64,000 bases of DNA from positions 1 through 64,000 of the forward strand of contig JAQUVX010000001.1 in assembly GCA_028693165.1 (NCBI GenBank), given 5' to 3'. Made by a program: the position numbers and the translations under genes. Each line of letters opens with the position of its first letter. Position 1 is the first letter of the stretch. The notes beneath the pieces are model-generated. The model was not told the DNA's origin and ran no database searches. It worked only from the letters and a program-made list of their open reading frames with translations. This DNA is from Lachnospiraceae bacterium (GTDB lineage: Bacteria > Bacillota > Clostridia > Lachnospirales > Lachnospiraceae). This document shows positions 29,374 through 38,289 of the stretch, in pieces.

Positions 29374-30719
29374 GCCGCCCCTCCAATCCTGGCCTTGACC
29401 GCTTCTATCAGAGCGGATTGCCCCATGTCCTTCCGCTCCAAAGCCCGAAGCACATCTTCGTCGTGTGTGCCGGCCGTTATGATGTGCTGAAGAACGACCG
29501 TATCCTTTTGACCCTGCCGCCATAGCCTTGCGTTCAACTGCTGATAAAGCTCCAACGACCAGGTAAGCCCAAACCAAACGATTGTGGAGCCGCCATCCTG
29601 TAGGTTCAGCCCGTGACCCGCCGAAGCGGGGTGGATGAGGGCAACGGGAATCTCCCCTGCGCACCAGGCGTCGATATCGGCAGATGTGTTTATTAGCCGA
29701 GCCTCGTGGAAACGCGCCATGATGCGGTCGCGGTCATGGTTGAACCAATAAGCCACGAGGAGCGGTTTGCCGTTGGCGGCTTCGATGATGTCCTCCAAAG
29801 CGTCCAGCTTGCGGTCGTGAAGCGAGAGTACCTTCCGCTCATCACCGTAAACTGCGCCATTCGCCATCTGAAGGAGCTTGCCGGAGAGGGCGGCCGCATT
29901 CACAGCGTCAAGCTCGCCCTCCGGCAGTTTCAGAACCATGTCCTGCTTGAACTTATCGTATAGCGACTGCTCCGCATCAGTCATCCGAACATCGACACGG
30001 GAGGAAATCAACTCCGGCATTTGCAGGTGGTCGGTTGCCTTCATGGAAATGCAGATATCCGAAATGAGCCGATAGATTGCTTCCTCCGCGCCATCACGAG
30101 GCTTGTAGCTGTAAATGATTTCACGGTTTCGCTTGTCAGGAAGGAAGAAGCGGTCACGGAATCCTCCGATGAACCGTCCGAGCCGCTGCCCCATATCCAG
30201 AAGGTAAATTTCCGGCCATAGGTCGATGAGCGAGTTGGGTGCCGGAGTACCCGTAAGGCCGATGACCCTTTTCACCAGGGGACGGACGCGCTTGAGGGCT
30301 TTGAACCTTTGCGCTTTCGCCGATTTGAAAGAGGAAAGCTCGTCAATGATGAGGGTGTCGAAGTCCCATCTATAATTCGAGACGAGCCAGGCCACGTTCT
30401 CACGGTTGATGATGTATATGAAAGCCCGTCTTTGCAGGGCTTCGCGCCTCTGCTTTTCGCTGCCGAGGACAAGCGAGTATGTCAGCCCTTTGAGGTGATC
30501 CCATTTTGCCAGTTCCTTCGGCCAGGTATCTTCAGCCACACGCTTCGGAGCAATGATGAGGACTCTGCCGACATCAAAACTGTCCAGAATCAAGTCCCAT
30601 AAAGCCGTGAGCGTGATCACGCTCTTGCCAAGCCCCATATCGAGGATTAAGCCGCTGACCGTATGCGTCAGGACGAAATCCGTCGCATAGTCCTGGTATT
30701 CATGTGGTTTGTATTTCAT
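29370..30719 (-). CDS. SNF2-family DEAD/DEAH helicase
   Basis: A 449-residue superfamily-2 helicase. Motif I is LILDMGLGKSVITLTALWDL and Ia is VLIIAPKRVAEDTW. Motif II is DTLIIDELSSFKS and motif III is VIGLTGTPAPNSLIDLW. Motifs V-VI are ALIHPASAGHGLNLQDGGST and QQLNARLWRQGQ. It is a compact SNF2 core without accessory domains, common in Clostridial phage replication modules. It probably remodels replication or recombination intermediates. It overlaps the VRR-NUC gene by 20 bases and the ArpU-like gene by four, so the three are coupled. Confidence 0.95.
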   Translation of the reverse strand: MKYKPHEYQDYATDFVLTHTVSGLILDMGLGKSVITLTALWDLILDSFDVGRVLIIAPKRVAEDTWPKELAKWDHLKGLTYSLVLGSEKQRREALQRRAFIYIINRENVAWLVSNYRWDFDTLIIDELSSFKSAKAQRFKALKRVRPLVKRVIGLTGTPAPNSLIDLWPEIYLLDMGQRLGRFIGGFRDRFFLPDKRNREIIYSYKPRDGAEEAIYRLISDICISMKATDHLQMPELISSRVDVRMTDAEQSLYDKFKQDMVLKLPEGELDAVNAAALSGKLLQMANGAVYGDERKVLSLHDRKLDALEDIIEAANGKPLLVAYWFNHDRDRIMARFHEARLINTSADIDAWCAGEIPVALIHPASAGHGLNLQDGGSTIVWFGLTWSLELYQQLNARLWRQGQKDTVVLQHIITAGTHDEDVLRALERKDMGQSALIEAVKARIGGAA

Positions 30720-30981
30720 CCAGAACGCCTCCTATCTGTTCTTTGCCGTCTATGCAGTAGACCCGGAAACCCAAAGCGGTAAGCTGCCGTGCGCGTTTCT
30801 CCTGAAGGGGTCTCATGCTCTTGCCCGGCGCCTTCAGTTCCACGAAAGCCAGTCGAGCGCCGGGGAGAAGTACCAGGCGGTCGGGCACTCCATCAAGACC
30901 CGGCGATACGAATTTAGCCGCCAGCCCACCACGCTTTTTTGTCTCGGTGACGAGCTTCCTCTCGATTGAACTTTCTCGCAT
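30700..30981 (-). CDS. VRR-NUC domain nuclease
   Basis: A 93-residue protein consisting of the VRR-NUC fold: ESSIERKLVTETKKRGGLAA, then PGLDGVPDRLVLLPGARLAF and VELKAPGKSMRPLQEKRA, with the PD...ExK catalytic pattern (D in VPDR, E and K in VELK). Start 30981 has AGGAGG seven bases upstream. It is the usual partner of phage SNF2 helicases and is thought to resolve branched DNA. Its start abuts the iteron-like repeat cluster. Confidence 0.95.
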   Translation of the reverse strand: MRESSIERKLVTETKKRGGLAAKFVSPGLDGVPDRLVLLPGARLAFVELKAPGKSMRPLQEKRARQLTALGFRVYCIDGKEQIGGVLDEIQTT

Positions 30982-30994
30982 AACGCCGCCTCCT

Positions 30995-31229
30995 GTTCCT
31001 ATGAGCCGTTCCTTGCCCATTTTTCTCTATACGCGCATATACACATATAACGCGCCCATTTCCCATCTCTTTTTCTTTGTAGACTGTAAAATGCTGATTT
31101 ATAGGAACGGTAGGAACAGAGCCTTGCAAACACCGTGTATGACTACCGTTTGTGGATGTTCCTATCCCTGTTCCTATCTCCGTCCTGGGAATCATAGGAA
31201 CGTTCCTATCTCCTGTCGGGTGTTCCTTG
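30995..31229. repeat. Iteron-like cluster of GTTCCTAT repeats (candidate replication origin)
   Basis: GTTCCTAT occurs at 30995-31002, 31158-31165, 31170-31177 and 31202-31209. ATAGGAAC occurs at 31101-31108 and 31194-31201, and GTAGGAAC at 31110-31117. GTTCCTTGCCCA occurs at 31008-31019 and 31222-31233. The copies at 31194-31209 form a perfect 16-bp palindrome, ATAGGAACGTTCCTAT. The interval between VRR-NUC and the primase-helicase has no gene and an AT-rich stretch (31020-31080). This fits an origin or initiator-binding region. Confidence 0.65.
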
Positions 31230-33599
31230 CCCACGACGCACAAAGGTCTTTTGAACCCCGTAAATGGGGTAACGGGCTTTGCCGCTCTTGTTGGCGGTCA
31301 TGACCTCCCACCCTCCGATGCGAAGGATAATGCTCTCGATTTCGTAAGAATCCGTGCGTTTGAGGTTCTGGCGCTCTTTGCAGAAACACTCGCACCATAT
31401 CTCCATGATGCAGACCTTCTCGCGGCGCACAGTCCCATTAACTGCGGCTCCGTCAAATTCGCTACCGCCCAGGAAGCTCCTACGCTGATACAAATCCATT
31501 GCATCCCAATTCTCCGGGAGGAGGTGTTCGAGGTAGTCCGACACCACTCCCTCACGGTCATCGGACTCCATTGCGACCTGCTGCGCCTCGTAAGCAAGGG
31601 CCGCCACATCCCCCTTGAGGAACAGTTCCTCACCGTCTCGGTACTTTTCGATTGCTTCAGCCCAAAGCTGGTCAACTACCTCCGGCGTAATATCCCATAC
31701 ATTGCGCTTGCCTTTTCCCGTCACGAGAACAGGCCAGAAGCGGCGATTGCCTGTGATGTCGCGGAGGAAGCCGGACTCGGCGTTGGTCGAGCCTACGATG
31801 ACATTATTCCGAGGATGGCTTTCGACCGTCACGCCATAGGACTGCCGGAACTTATCATCGGTGCGGGTGATGAACGACTTGACCGTTTCCACATCGACCT
31901 TTTTGATGCCGGCCAGTTCGCCAAGCTCAAGAATCCAGTAGCCCTGCAGCTTCTCGGCGGCAGTCTTGTCCCTCATGTCTGAAATGGTGAGCGAGTCCGA
32001 ATACCATTCACGACCGAGTCGGGCAAAAAGGGTAGATTTTCCGATACCCTGCGGTCCGTTCAAAACGAGGATGGAGTCAAACTTAACGCCCGGCTCATAC
32101 ACACGGGCAACGGCGGCGCAGAGCGTTTTCCTCGTGACGGCACGTGTGTAGGCATTGTCCTCCGCACCCAGGTAATCTACGAGCAAACGGTCGATTCGCT
32201 CTTCGCCATCCCAGGCGAGCGTCTCAAAATACTCCTTGATGGGATGATAAACACGCTCGGCTGAAATAACTGCGAGCAGCGCGTCTCTGAATTTGGTCGG
32301 CGACCAGATGCCATAGACCCGCTCAAAGTACACCTTCGCACAGGCAACATCGGCATCGCCCCAGCCGGGCTTGACCTGTTTCCACGGCACTTCGCCGACC
32401 ACATCCACCATGCACTTGAACTCGTTGTAGACGATAGCGCGGAGGTTCGGGTCGAAGCGGACGATATTGGCGATATTCGTGAGCGTATCCTTGACCCGTC
32501 CCTGCTTATCAAGCTCAAGTACAGACTGCCAGTCCGTGTCACCGTCTGCGGCGAACTCATCCGAAGCCGCGATTTGTCGTTCCTTCGCAAGCTGCAGTTT
32601 TACGCTCTCGTCATTGACGGCAAATTCCTGCATGGCTTTGAACGACGGGAGCTTGCCGGGATCGGTGTCCTCGTCGGCTCTCGAATCAAGCCCTCCAAAT
32701 TTGTGAAGCCTCACCATGTCAAAGGCGTTCAGCAGTTTTCCGCAAGCGGGATCTGTCGCATGGTGGCTGTAGGCATACTTATCGTCGTAGATGACCACAC
32801 CGGCCTGCGAATCCGCAGGGATATAATCGAAGCGGCCTGGCATGGCGCTGTGCTTATACACATCTTGGAGGAAAGTCTCTATTGCCTCGGTTACGCCGTA
32901 TGTCCGGCAAAAGGCCCCTACCGTGCCGGGCTTGGATAGCGGGTCGGCCTGCTTTTTAAACTCGCGCTGCACGACCGTCGTCTGCCGATTTGAAACGGGC
33001 CATTCGGCCGTGTTGCGCCAATCGGTGTATTTCGCTAACACCACATCTGGATTGAGCAGTTCTCCATCGATCTCCCGAAAGACAAACTCACCGTCCGAGG
33101 AGGTGGAGGGCCAATACATGAGGCGGCTCGGCTCGTAGGTCGTATCGTCAAACTGCTCGATGCCGATTTCCTCGGCGACCTTTCTGCCGACTGCCATATA
33201 CTCATCCGGCGAAACATCGCGCGAGAGCGGGACAATGAGCCGGAGGCGCGGTTTCTCCGGGGTGTGCTTATGCGTAGAGTAGAACCAGCAGCGAAAAGAG
33301 AAAAACATCTCAATCTGCTCGATAACGCTCGGCTCGGCGTAGTCCATATCCAGGCAGAGCGCGGAGCGGGAAACGACGCTGTCCTTCTTGCGCCGACCTC
33401 CCTTCAAAACACCCAGGACGAAACCGCCCACATCCTTGATATCGTCCTGTTTGGCTTTGGAGAGCTTCTTATATTGCTCGACCGTTTCCGCAGTCCTTTT
33501 TGTGGTGGAGATTCGGTCACGGAACTCTTCAAGCTCCATTTCGACCAAATTCCACTTTTTGTCCATGCGGCTGTTGCCGACTGATACCTTGATTTTCAC
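31206..33599 (-). CDS. VirE-type primase-helicase (virulence-associated E family)
   Basis: A 797-residue replication protein. The N-terminal 230 residues hold a primase-like (PriCT/RepB-like) part (SALCLDMDYAEPSVIEQIEM, HTPEKPRLRLIVPLSRD). The VirE helicase domain contains Walker A VLNGPQGIGKSTLFARLGRE and Walker B GYWILELGELAGIKKVD. NNVIVGSTNAESGFLRDITG and NRRFWPVLVTGK are further family motifs. I place the start at a GTG (33599) that shares its G with the TAG of the 36-residue gene; the preceding GGGAG is a usable RBS. Earlier in-frame residues overlap two small genes. It probably primes and unwinds phage DNA at the adjacent iterons. Confidence 0.93.
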   Translation of the reverse strand: MKIKVSVGNSRMDKKWNLVEMELEEFRDRISTTKRTAETVEQYKKLSKAKQDDIKDVGGFVLGVLKGGRRKKDSVVSRSALCLDMDYAEPSVIEQIEMFFSFRCWFYSTHKHTPEKPRLRLIVPLSRDVSPDEYMAVGRKVAEEIGIEQFDDTTYEPSRLMYWPSTSSDGEFVFREIDGELLNPDVVLAKYTDWRNTAEWPVSNRQTTVVQREFKKQADPLSKPGTVGAFCRTYGVTEAIETFLQDVYKHSAMPGRFDYIPADSQAGVVIYDDKYAYSHHATDPACGKLLNAFDMVRLHKFGGLDSRADEDTDPGKLPSFKAMQEFAVNDESVKLQLAKERQIAASDEFAADGDTDWQSVLELDKQGRVKDTLTNIANIVRFDPNLRAIVYNEFKCMVDVVGEVPWKQVKPGWGDADVACAKVYFERVYGIWSPTKFRDALLAVISAERVYHPIKEYFETLAWDGEERIDRLLVDYLGAEDNAYTRAVTRKTLCAAVARVYEPGVKFDSILVLNGPQGIGKSTLFARLGREWYSDSLTISDMRDKTAAEKLQGYWILELGELAGIKKVDVETVKSFITRTDDKFRQSYGVTVESHPRNNVIVGSTNAESGFLRDITGNRRFWPVLVTGKGKRNVWDITPEVVDQLWAEAIEKYRDGEELFLKGDVAALAYEAQQVAMESDDREGVVSDYLEHLLPENWDAMDLYQRRSFLGGSEFDGAAVNGTVRREKVCIMEIWCECFCKERQNLKRTDSYEIESIILRIGGWEVMTANKSGKARYPIYGVQKTFVRRGQGTPDRR

Positions 33600-33709
33600 T
33601 ATTTCGACACTCCCTTCATTTGATGGTTTCCACACCAGCAGTCCTTTTTGAACGCAATTGGGCAAATGCTCCGCTTGATGCAGGAGGCACACATATCATG
33701 TGGATTCAT
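33599..33709 (-). CDS. 36-residue Cys-rich protein
   Basis: A short gene missed by length filters. The ATG at 33709 has GGAGG eight bases upstream, and the TAG stop shares its last base with the primase GTG. The sequence contains CASCIKRSICPIAFKKDC and CWCGNH-like Cys clusters, so it should be a small zinc- or metal-binding protein. It overlaps the 70-residue gene by 14 bases. The tight coupling on both sides supports that it is translated. Confidence 0.65.
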   Translation of the reverse strand: MNPHDMCASCIKRSICPIAFKKDCWCGNHQMKGVSK

Positions 33710-33908
33710 TGGGCATACCTCCGTTAAACTGCTGTGATTGTCTCTGTTCGGCAGATGAGCCGACGAACTTTCGTCTGTTCTCACGCTGACGCTGTCTGCT
33801 CTTTCCTCGTTTTGCATTTGGCTTTTTCTCCTCTCTGACGGCATTGCTGATTGCCTCGTATGCAGTAAGGTCAAGGTAGCCCTCTGCGTTATGCTTGTTG
33901 ACTCCCAT
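33696..33908 (-). CDS. Small basic phage protein
   Basis: A 70-residue protein, MGVNKHNAEGYLDLTAYEAI then SNAVREEKKPNAKRGKSRQ, with a very basic centre (RGKSRQRQRENRRKFVGSS). It has a GAGGGC leader and follows the DNA polymerase by about a dozen bases. The 'NAEGY.D.TAYEA' opening is frequent in small Clostridial phage proteins near replication genes. Function unknown; nucleic-acid binding is likely from charge. Confidence 0.75.
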   Translation of the reverse strand: MGVNKHNAEGYLDLTAYEAISNAVREEKKPNAKRGKSRQRQRENRRKFVGSSAEQRQSQQFNGGMPNEST

Positions 33909-33920
33909 ATCTGCCCTCCT

Positions 33921-35858
33921 TTAATCTTTTTTGTAGAAGTCGCATTCGTACCCATCGGCACGAAGCGGCAAACCGTCTGCCCACGGCGGGGCTTCAGCCA
34001 TAATCCGGCATACCTCCTCAACGGAGGAAACGCCGAGCGGGGCCTCGATTACCGCTTCATCGTGGACGTGCATCACAATGTCAAATCCGGCATTGCGAAG
34101 CCGGAGCATCCCTTCGGCAAGTAAGTCTCGCGCCGTTGCCTGGACGATGTTTTCCACGAGCTTCGGGCCGTATGTCTCAATCCGCAGCCATTTCTTGCTT
34201 TCGCCGACTCCTTCGTAGGTCAGCCCCATTCTGCCGAAGCGGTTAGTTGCCAGCCGGGGTTTGATGTACGAGAGCTTGCGCCCGGACGGGAGCGTGATGA
34301 AAAGGATGCCGGAGCGCCATGAGAATGCGACCCTGCCGACCGTGACTTCGGTCTTTTGCTCCACAGCCGTAAATGCCGCAGAATCGCAGTCCCACCAGTA
34401 TTTTGTGATGTGTGGGTTGGCAACTCGCCATTGATTGACAAGGGGCTGAAGCTCCTCTTCGGTCAAGCCCATGTCGAGAGCGCCCATTGCCGTGAGAGCG
34501 CCCACGGAGCCGCCGTAGCCGAGGGCAAGCTCGGCAATCTTGCCCTTCTGCCGGAGAGGGCTGCCTTTGGTGATTTCCTCGATAGGTACGCCGAACATGG
34601 CTGAAGCCGACGCTTCATAAATGCGCCCGTGCGTCTTGAATACATCGAGCCGCCAGTTCTCGCCGGAGAGCCATGCGATGACCCGCGCCTCAATCGCGCT
34701 GAAGTCTGCCACGATAAAACGGCATCCGGGACGGGGAACAAACGCCGTGCGGATAAGCTCCGACAGTACCCCAGGGGTGGAATCATATAGCAAATCAATA
34801 TCCTCGAAACGCCGCTTTTTTACGAGGTCACGGGCAAGTCCCAAATCGGGGATATGGTTTTGCGGGAGGTTTTGAACCTGGACGAGCCGTCCCGCCCATC
34901 TGCCTGTCCTGTTCGCGCCGTAGAACTGCAGCAGTCCATGAACGCGCCCGTCCGAGCAGACGGAACGCTCTATGGCCTGGTACTTTTTGACCGAGGTCTT
35001 TGCCATGAGAAGACGGAGCTTCAGCATCTCCAAAACCTCGCCATCTGCATCGCCGATGAGTTCCTTGACCGCTTTCTTGTCGAGGCTTTCAGCTTCCACG
35101 CCGCGCCCGGAGAGCCAGTCCTTGACCTGTGAAACGGAGTTGGGATTGTCAAGGCCGGTCAGTTCATAAGCTCGGCGGGTGGTCTGCTCCTTGTATTGAA
35201 GGTCGCACTCCACGGCGCAGGACACGAGTTCGCGGTCGACAAGAATGCCTCTGTCGTTGATTTCCTGGTCGAGACGGTATAGTTCCATCTCGCTGTCGGG
35301 AATGGGATAGTTGCGGAGCTTCTCACGGATTTCACGCTCGGCATCGACATCGCGGACGCAGTATTCTTTGAATCGCGCCCATTTCTCCGGCTCATCGGCT
35401 GGGAGATTGCGTGTGCGGCCGCCGTTGGCTTTGGTCGGTTTGCAAGGCATCGAGAAGAAGCGGACGAGATCGGCGCCTTCCTTCAGCTTCTTCCTTGTGA
35501 TGTCGAGAACTTCGCCCACACCGTCAAGGGAAAGCGGCAGGGCGAGCATCGCCGACTGGACTGCCGTGCAGACCCAAGAGGTAGCCGACAGATGAATGCC
35601 GAGAAAACGAGAGATACAGATGCGCTCGAATGCTGCATTAAACGCTGTCTTGGTGACCGCTTCATCGGTCAGCGCGTCGAGAACGGATTTCGGCAGATGT
35701 TCGCCGGAAGCGATATCCACGATCTCCGTCGCCTCGTCATCGAAAGCGTAGGCGAAGAGCAAGATTGTAAAATTGGGACTGTCCGTATAGGCGTAAACGC
35801 CCGATTTGATAAGGTCGATATCTGAGTAGGTTTCGATATCTATGGCAAGTACGCTCAC
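33921..35858 (-). CDS. DNA polymerase I-family phage polymerase
   Basis: A 645-residue family-A polymerase. The N-terminal 3'-5' exonuclease shows SVLAIDIETYSDIDLIKSG (Exo I, DxE). The polymerase part shows motif A RFIVADFSAIEARVIAWLSG, motif B RQKGKIAELALGYGGSVGAL and motif C FDIVMHVHDEAVIEAPLG. No 5'-nuclease domain is present. It is the replicative polymerase of this phage type. It is flanked by the DUF2815 gene upstream and small proteins downstream, in the common Clostridial phage order DUF2800-DUF2815-PolA-VirE. Confidence 0.97.
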   Translation of the reverse strand: MSVLAIDIETYSDIDLIKSGVYAYTDSPNFTILLFAYAFDDEATEIVDIASGEHLPKSVLDALTDEAVTKTAFNAAFERICISRFLGIHLSATSWVCTAVQSAMLALPLSLDGVGEVLDITRKKLKEGADLVRFFSMPCKPTKANGGRTRNLPADEPEKWARFKEYCVRDVDAEREIREKLRNYPIPDSEMELYRLDQEINDRGILVDRELVSCAVECDLQYKEQTTRRAYELTGLDNPNSVSQVKDWLSGRGVEAESLDKKAVKELIGDADGEVLEMLKLRLLMAKTSVKKYQAIERSVCSDGRVHGLLQFYGANRTGRWAGRLVQVQNLPQNHIPDLGLARDLVKKRRFEDIDLLYDSTPGVLSELIRTAFVPRPGCRFIVADFSAIEARVIAWLSGENWRLDVFKTHGRIYEASASAMFGVPIEEITKGSPLRQKGKIAELALGYGGSVGALTAMGALDMGLTEEELQPLVNQWRVANPHITKYWWDCDSAAFTAVEQKTEVTVGRVAFSWRSGILFITLPSGRKLSYIKPRLATNRFGRMGLTYEGVGESKKWLRIETYGPKLVENIVQATARDLLAEGMLRLRNAGFDIVMHVHDEAVIEAPLGVSSVEEVCRIMAEAPPWADGLPLRADGYECDFYKKD

Positions 35859-35923
35859 TTCATCCTCTCCTTTCTGTTATGTAGAGGGGCGGCAGTTTCC
35901 CACCGCCCCATGCGGATGTGTAC

Positions 35924-36472
35924 TTAGGAGAGGAAATCCTCGTCGTCGACTGTGCCGAACTCCTCGGTCGCGCTGACTCTGCCGCCCAGGGACTCGCCAT
36001 CCTTGATTTTCTGAATGTTGCCGAGACCTGCGGCGATGCCGCGATTGCCGTTAGAGTTGTAGCCGTAGAAGGTCACGCTGATGTTGCCGTAGCAGCCGGA
36101 GTAAACCTCGGACTGGTCGAGGATGGGCTTGACCTTCGCATCAACCACCTGGGGTGCCTGACGGCTGTTGGCGTTGAAGAAGTAGCAGCCCTTGTACGCT
36201 TCGTCTTCGGGACGGTCAAGGTCGCCGTCGCGCAGAGGGGTCTTGAGGTTGCCGGGGATTTTGCTGCCCCACTTGGAGACGGAGTCCTTCTTGGCCTGCT
36301 CGATGGCGGCTTTGATGGCTTCCACGGTCTTGGTGTCGCTCTTCGGCACGATAGCCGAAACGCTGTACTTGGGGTCGCCTCCGTTGACCGAATCCGGCTC
36401 CCAGCAATGCAGGTAGGAGAAGCGGCAAGGGACGATGACTTTGGTCTTATTGGTATTGGTGTTCATAATCAA
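35924..36472 (-). CDS. DUF2815 family (probable ssDNA-binding protein)
   Basis: A 182-residue protein with DUF2815 features: KVIVPCRFSYLHCWEPDSVN, YSVSAIVPKSDTKTVEAIKA, LRDGDLDRPEDEAYKGCYFF and QSEVYSGCYGNISVTFYGYN. It has an OB-fold-like pattern with an acidic C-terminal tip (EEFGTVDDEDFLS), which is reminiscent of single-strand binding proteins. It is always seen with DUF2800 and PolA-like genes, and its start overlaps the DUF2800 stop as ATGA. The ssDNA-binding role is a family suggestion. Confidence 0.9.
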   Translation of the reverse strand: MIMNTNTNKTKVIVPCRFSYLHCWEPDSVNGGDPKYSVSAIVPKSDTKTVEAIKAAIEQAKKDSVSKWGSKIPGNLKTPLRDGDLDRPEDEAYKGCYFFNANSRQAPQVVDAKVKPILDQSEVYSGCYGNISVTFYGYNSNGNRGIAAGLGNIQKIKDGESLGGRVSATEEFGTVDDEDFLS

Positions 36473-37596
36473 ACCTCCGTAAATTCCGCAAGAGCGGTTG
36501 TTTTTGTGATGGACTCACGTTTGTCGGAGTCCGGGGCCAGGGTGATTTTCCCCTGGGGCTTGTAGACAAGATGTCCGAGGATACGGGCGAAGTCATCCTT
36601 GCCCATGAGCTTTTCCATCTCGCCGATGCCTATGAGGGAATGCTTGTAGATGTCGCTGTATCCTGCGGCCTTTGCCGCTTCTGCGACTTCCTCGTCGGAT
36701 GTGTACTTGCGGTTGGCGCGACCCTCGACGAGCTTATAGCCGGGCCACACCTTTCCGTGGATAATTGCCTGGTCCTGGGCGAAGGCGTACACGTCGGATG
36801 CCCATTTTGCCAGTTCGTCGGATTTCCGCAGGACTTCAGCTATCTCCTCATCTGAGAGGAGCGCCGGAGCGCGAAACTCCATCTGCGCGAGCTTGAGAAA
36901 CTCATCGGCTCTTGCCCGGCATTGATTTCTTGCCCGGCAGAATCTGCACCATGCGCCGGCCGAGAACTCTCCCGCGCCCATCAGCGCCATAGCGCCTCTC
37001 GGACGGAGGACTTCCTCACCCCACTTCTTCAAAACGGACGGGGTCACATCCCAAGTGGAGGAACTGTTGAGTCGGGGCTGAAACACAGTCAGGCGGACAG
37101 TTTCCACGTCGTAGAGCAGTTCTGCCATGCTCAAGACCCCAAGACCGTAAATCATGAGCTGCGGGTTCTCCTCGGCATAGACGGGTACTCCCTTGCCGAG
37201 CTTGAGATCGATAACATGGGCGACCTTGTCCGTGACGATGACCGCATCGGCTGTGCCGAAGCACTCGTCCACATAATCGGAAGCGTCGACACGTTGCTCC
37301 ACGCAGATGACCGGGGTCTTACATTCGCGCCGCGCGTCCTCAATCTCGCCGATGACGAAGGAAACATACTCGTCCACGGCTTCAAGCAGGTCATCCGAGT
37401 AGTAGTCGGACACAGGGCGCTTGGTGCGGATTTTGAGGTGCTTTTTGATGAGGTGTTCGGCAAGCGCATGGCCTGCCGTTCCCTCTGCTGCGTATTGGCT
37501 CTCTTCCTCGTCGAACTGCTCCTCAAGCACCAGTGAGGGTGGACAGTTCAAACGGCGGCTCGCCGCTGAAGGTGAAAACCGTGCGTGGCGCGCCAT
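36469..37596 (-). CDS. DUF2800 family PD-(D/E)XK nuclease
   Basis: A 375-residue Cas4/RecB-like nuclease. HARFSPSAASRRLNCPPSLV opens it. FGTADAVIVTDKVAHVIDLK holds the catalytic GTAD and D..K pair, continued by LGKGVPVYAEENPQLMIYGL. WCRFCRARNQCRARADEF gives a Cys triplet that, with Cys in LNCPPS, could bind an Fe-S cluster as in Cas4/AddB. It probably acts as an exonuclease in recombination-dependent replication. Its stop overlaps DUF2815 and its start overlaps the 91-residue gene. Confidence 0.9.
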   Translation of the reverse strand: MARHARFSPSAASRRLNCPPSLVLEEQFDEEESQYAAEGTAGHALAEHLIKKHLKIRTKRPVSDYYSDDLLEAVDEYVSFVIGEIEDARRECKTPVICVEQRVDASDYVDECFGTADAVIVTDKVAHVIDLKLGKGVPVYAEENPQLMIYGLGVLSMAELLYDVETVRLTVFQPRLNSSSTWDVTPSVLKKWGEEVLRPRGAMALMGAGEFSAGAWCRFCRARNQCRARADEFLKLAQMEFRAPALLSDEEIAEVLRKSDELAKWASDVYAFAQDQAIIHGKVWPGYKLVEGRANRKYTSDEEVAEAAKAAGYSDIYKHSLIGIGEMEKLMGKDDFARILGHLVYKPQGKITLAPDSDKRESITKTTALAEFTEV

Positions 37597-37871
37597 TACA
37601 GCGCCTCCGCTTCTTTGATGAGGGCGGAGTAGTCCTCCGGCTTGACCCCGGAGAGCTTCCCGGCATCGTACTTCATCAGAAGAGCCTTGATTTCACGGGT
37701 CTTGCCTTCCTCGCTCTTTTTGCCAAGCACAGCGCGAACTTCTTCGATGGTGACCTGCCGTGCCTCCGGCTCTGCGGGAGGAGGTGTGTTATCGCCCTGT
37801 TTCGCAAGGGCGCGGTATCCGGCTGCCAGCTTCTCAAAGCCGTCTGCCAGGGAAAGATAAACGTCGCTCAT
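37596..37871 (-). CDS. Small phage protein next to DUF2800 nuclease
   Basis: A 91-residue protein, MSDVYLSLADGFEKLAAGYR, a Pro/Glu-rich linker, then QVTIEEVRAVLGKKSEEGKT and REIKALLMKYDAGKLSGVKP, a two-part helical protein. It is the first gene of the nuclease/replication block, with its stop sharing the DUF2800 start. Such proteins are regular partners of DUF2800 but have no known function. There is no RNA- or DNA-binding motif I can name. Confidence 0.75.
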   Translation of the reverse strand: MSDVYLSLADGFEKLAAGYRALAKQGDNTPPPAEPEARQVTIEEVRAVLGKKSEEGKTREIKALLMKYDAGKLSGVKPEDYSALIKEAEAL

Positions 37872-37887
37872 TTCTTGCCATCCTTTC

Positions 37888-38283
37888 TCATACGAGGTTC
37901 GCGCCCTTGAGGGCGGTCAGAAAATCGTCATTGACGCGGTCATCGACGGAGAGCGTCTCCGGGTAGATGCGGTTCTTTTCCACGTCGTAGCAGCGAACAG
38001 GTATCTTGAGTTCTTTCGCCGCGTCGATTTCAAACTGCATTCCTTTGGTGACCTTGCTGCCAACGACCCACATCATGTCGCAAACCTTGAGAAGCTCTTT
38101 GCCGAGCGTGATGCCGAGGATGCGTTCCTTCGGGTCGTTGTCGTCCAGAAACTGAGGAAACACCAGGTGCGGGATAACGGGGACATAGTCGCACATAGCG
38201 GCGAGCCGTCCGAACTCCCTGGCAATCTTGGTGTTTTCCTTGACCTCCCCACGGTACGGGGAGCATATGAATACTTTTTTCAT
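37888..38283 (-). CDS. Nucleoside 2-deoxyribosyltransferase-like / DUF4406-type protein
   Basis: A 131-residue Rossmann-like protein: KKVFICSPYRGEVKENTKIA, then CDYVPVIPHLVFPQFLDDND, CDMMWVVGSKVTKGMQFEID and AAKELKIPVRCYDVEKN. This is the SPYRG / p.iPHl..p / D..wv.G..vs.GM..Ei..A pattern of phage DUF4406-type (2-deoxyribosyltransferase-like) proteins. Two starts, 38289 and 38283, are both plausible; I prefer 38283 for spacing from AAGGTG. It may salvage or trim nucleotides. It is the first minus-strand gene after the 38.3-38.6 kb terminator region. Confidence 0.82.
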   Translation of the reverse strand: MKKVFICSPYRGEVKENTKIAREFGRLAAMCDYVPVIPHLVFPQFLDDNDPKERILGITLGKELLKVCDMMWVVGSKVTKGMQFEIDAAKELKIPVRCYDVEKNRIYPETLSVDDRVNDDFLTALKGANLV

Positions 38284-38289
38284 AACCAT

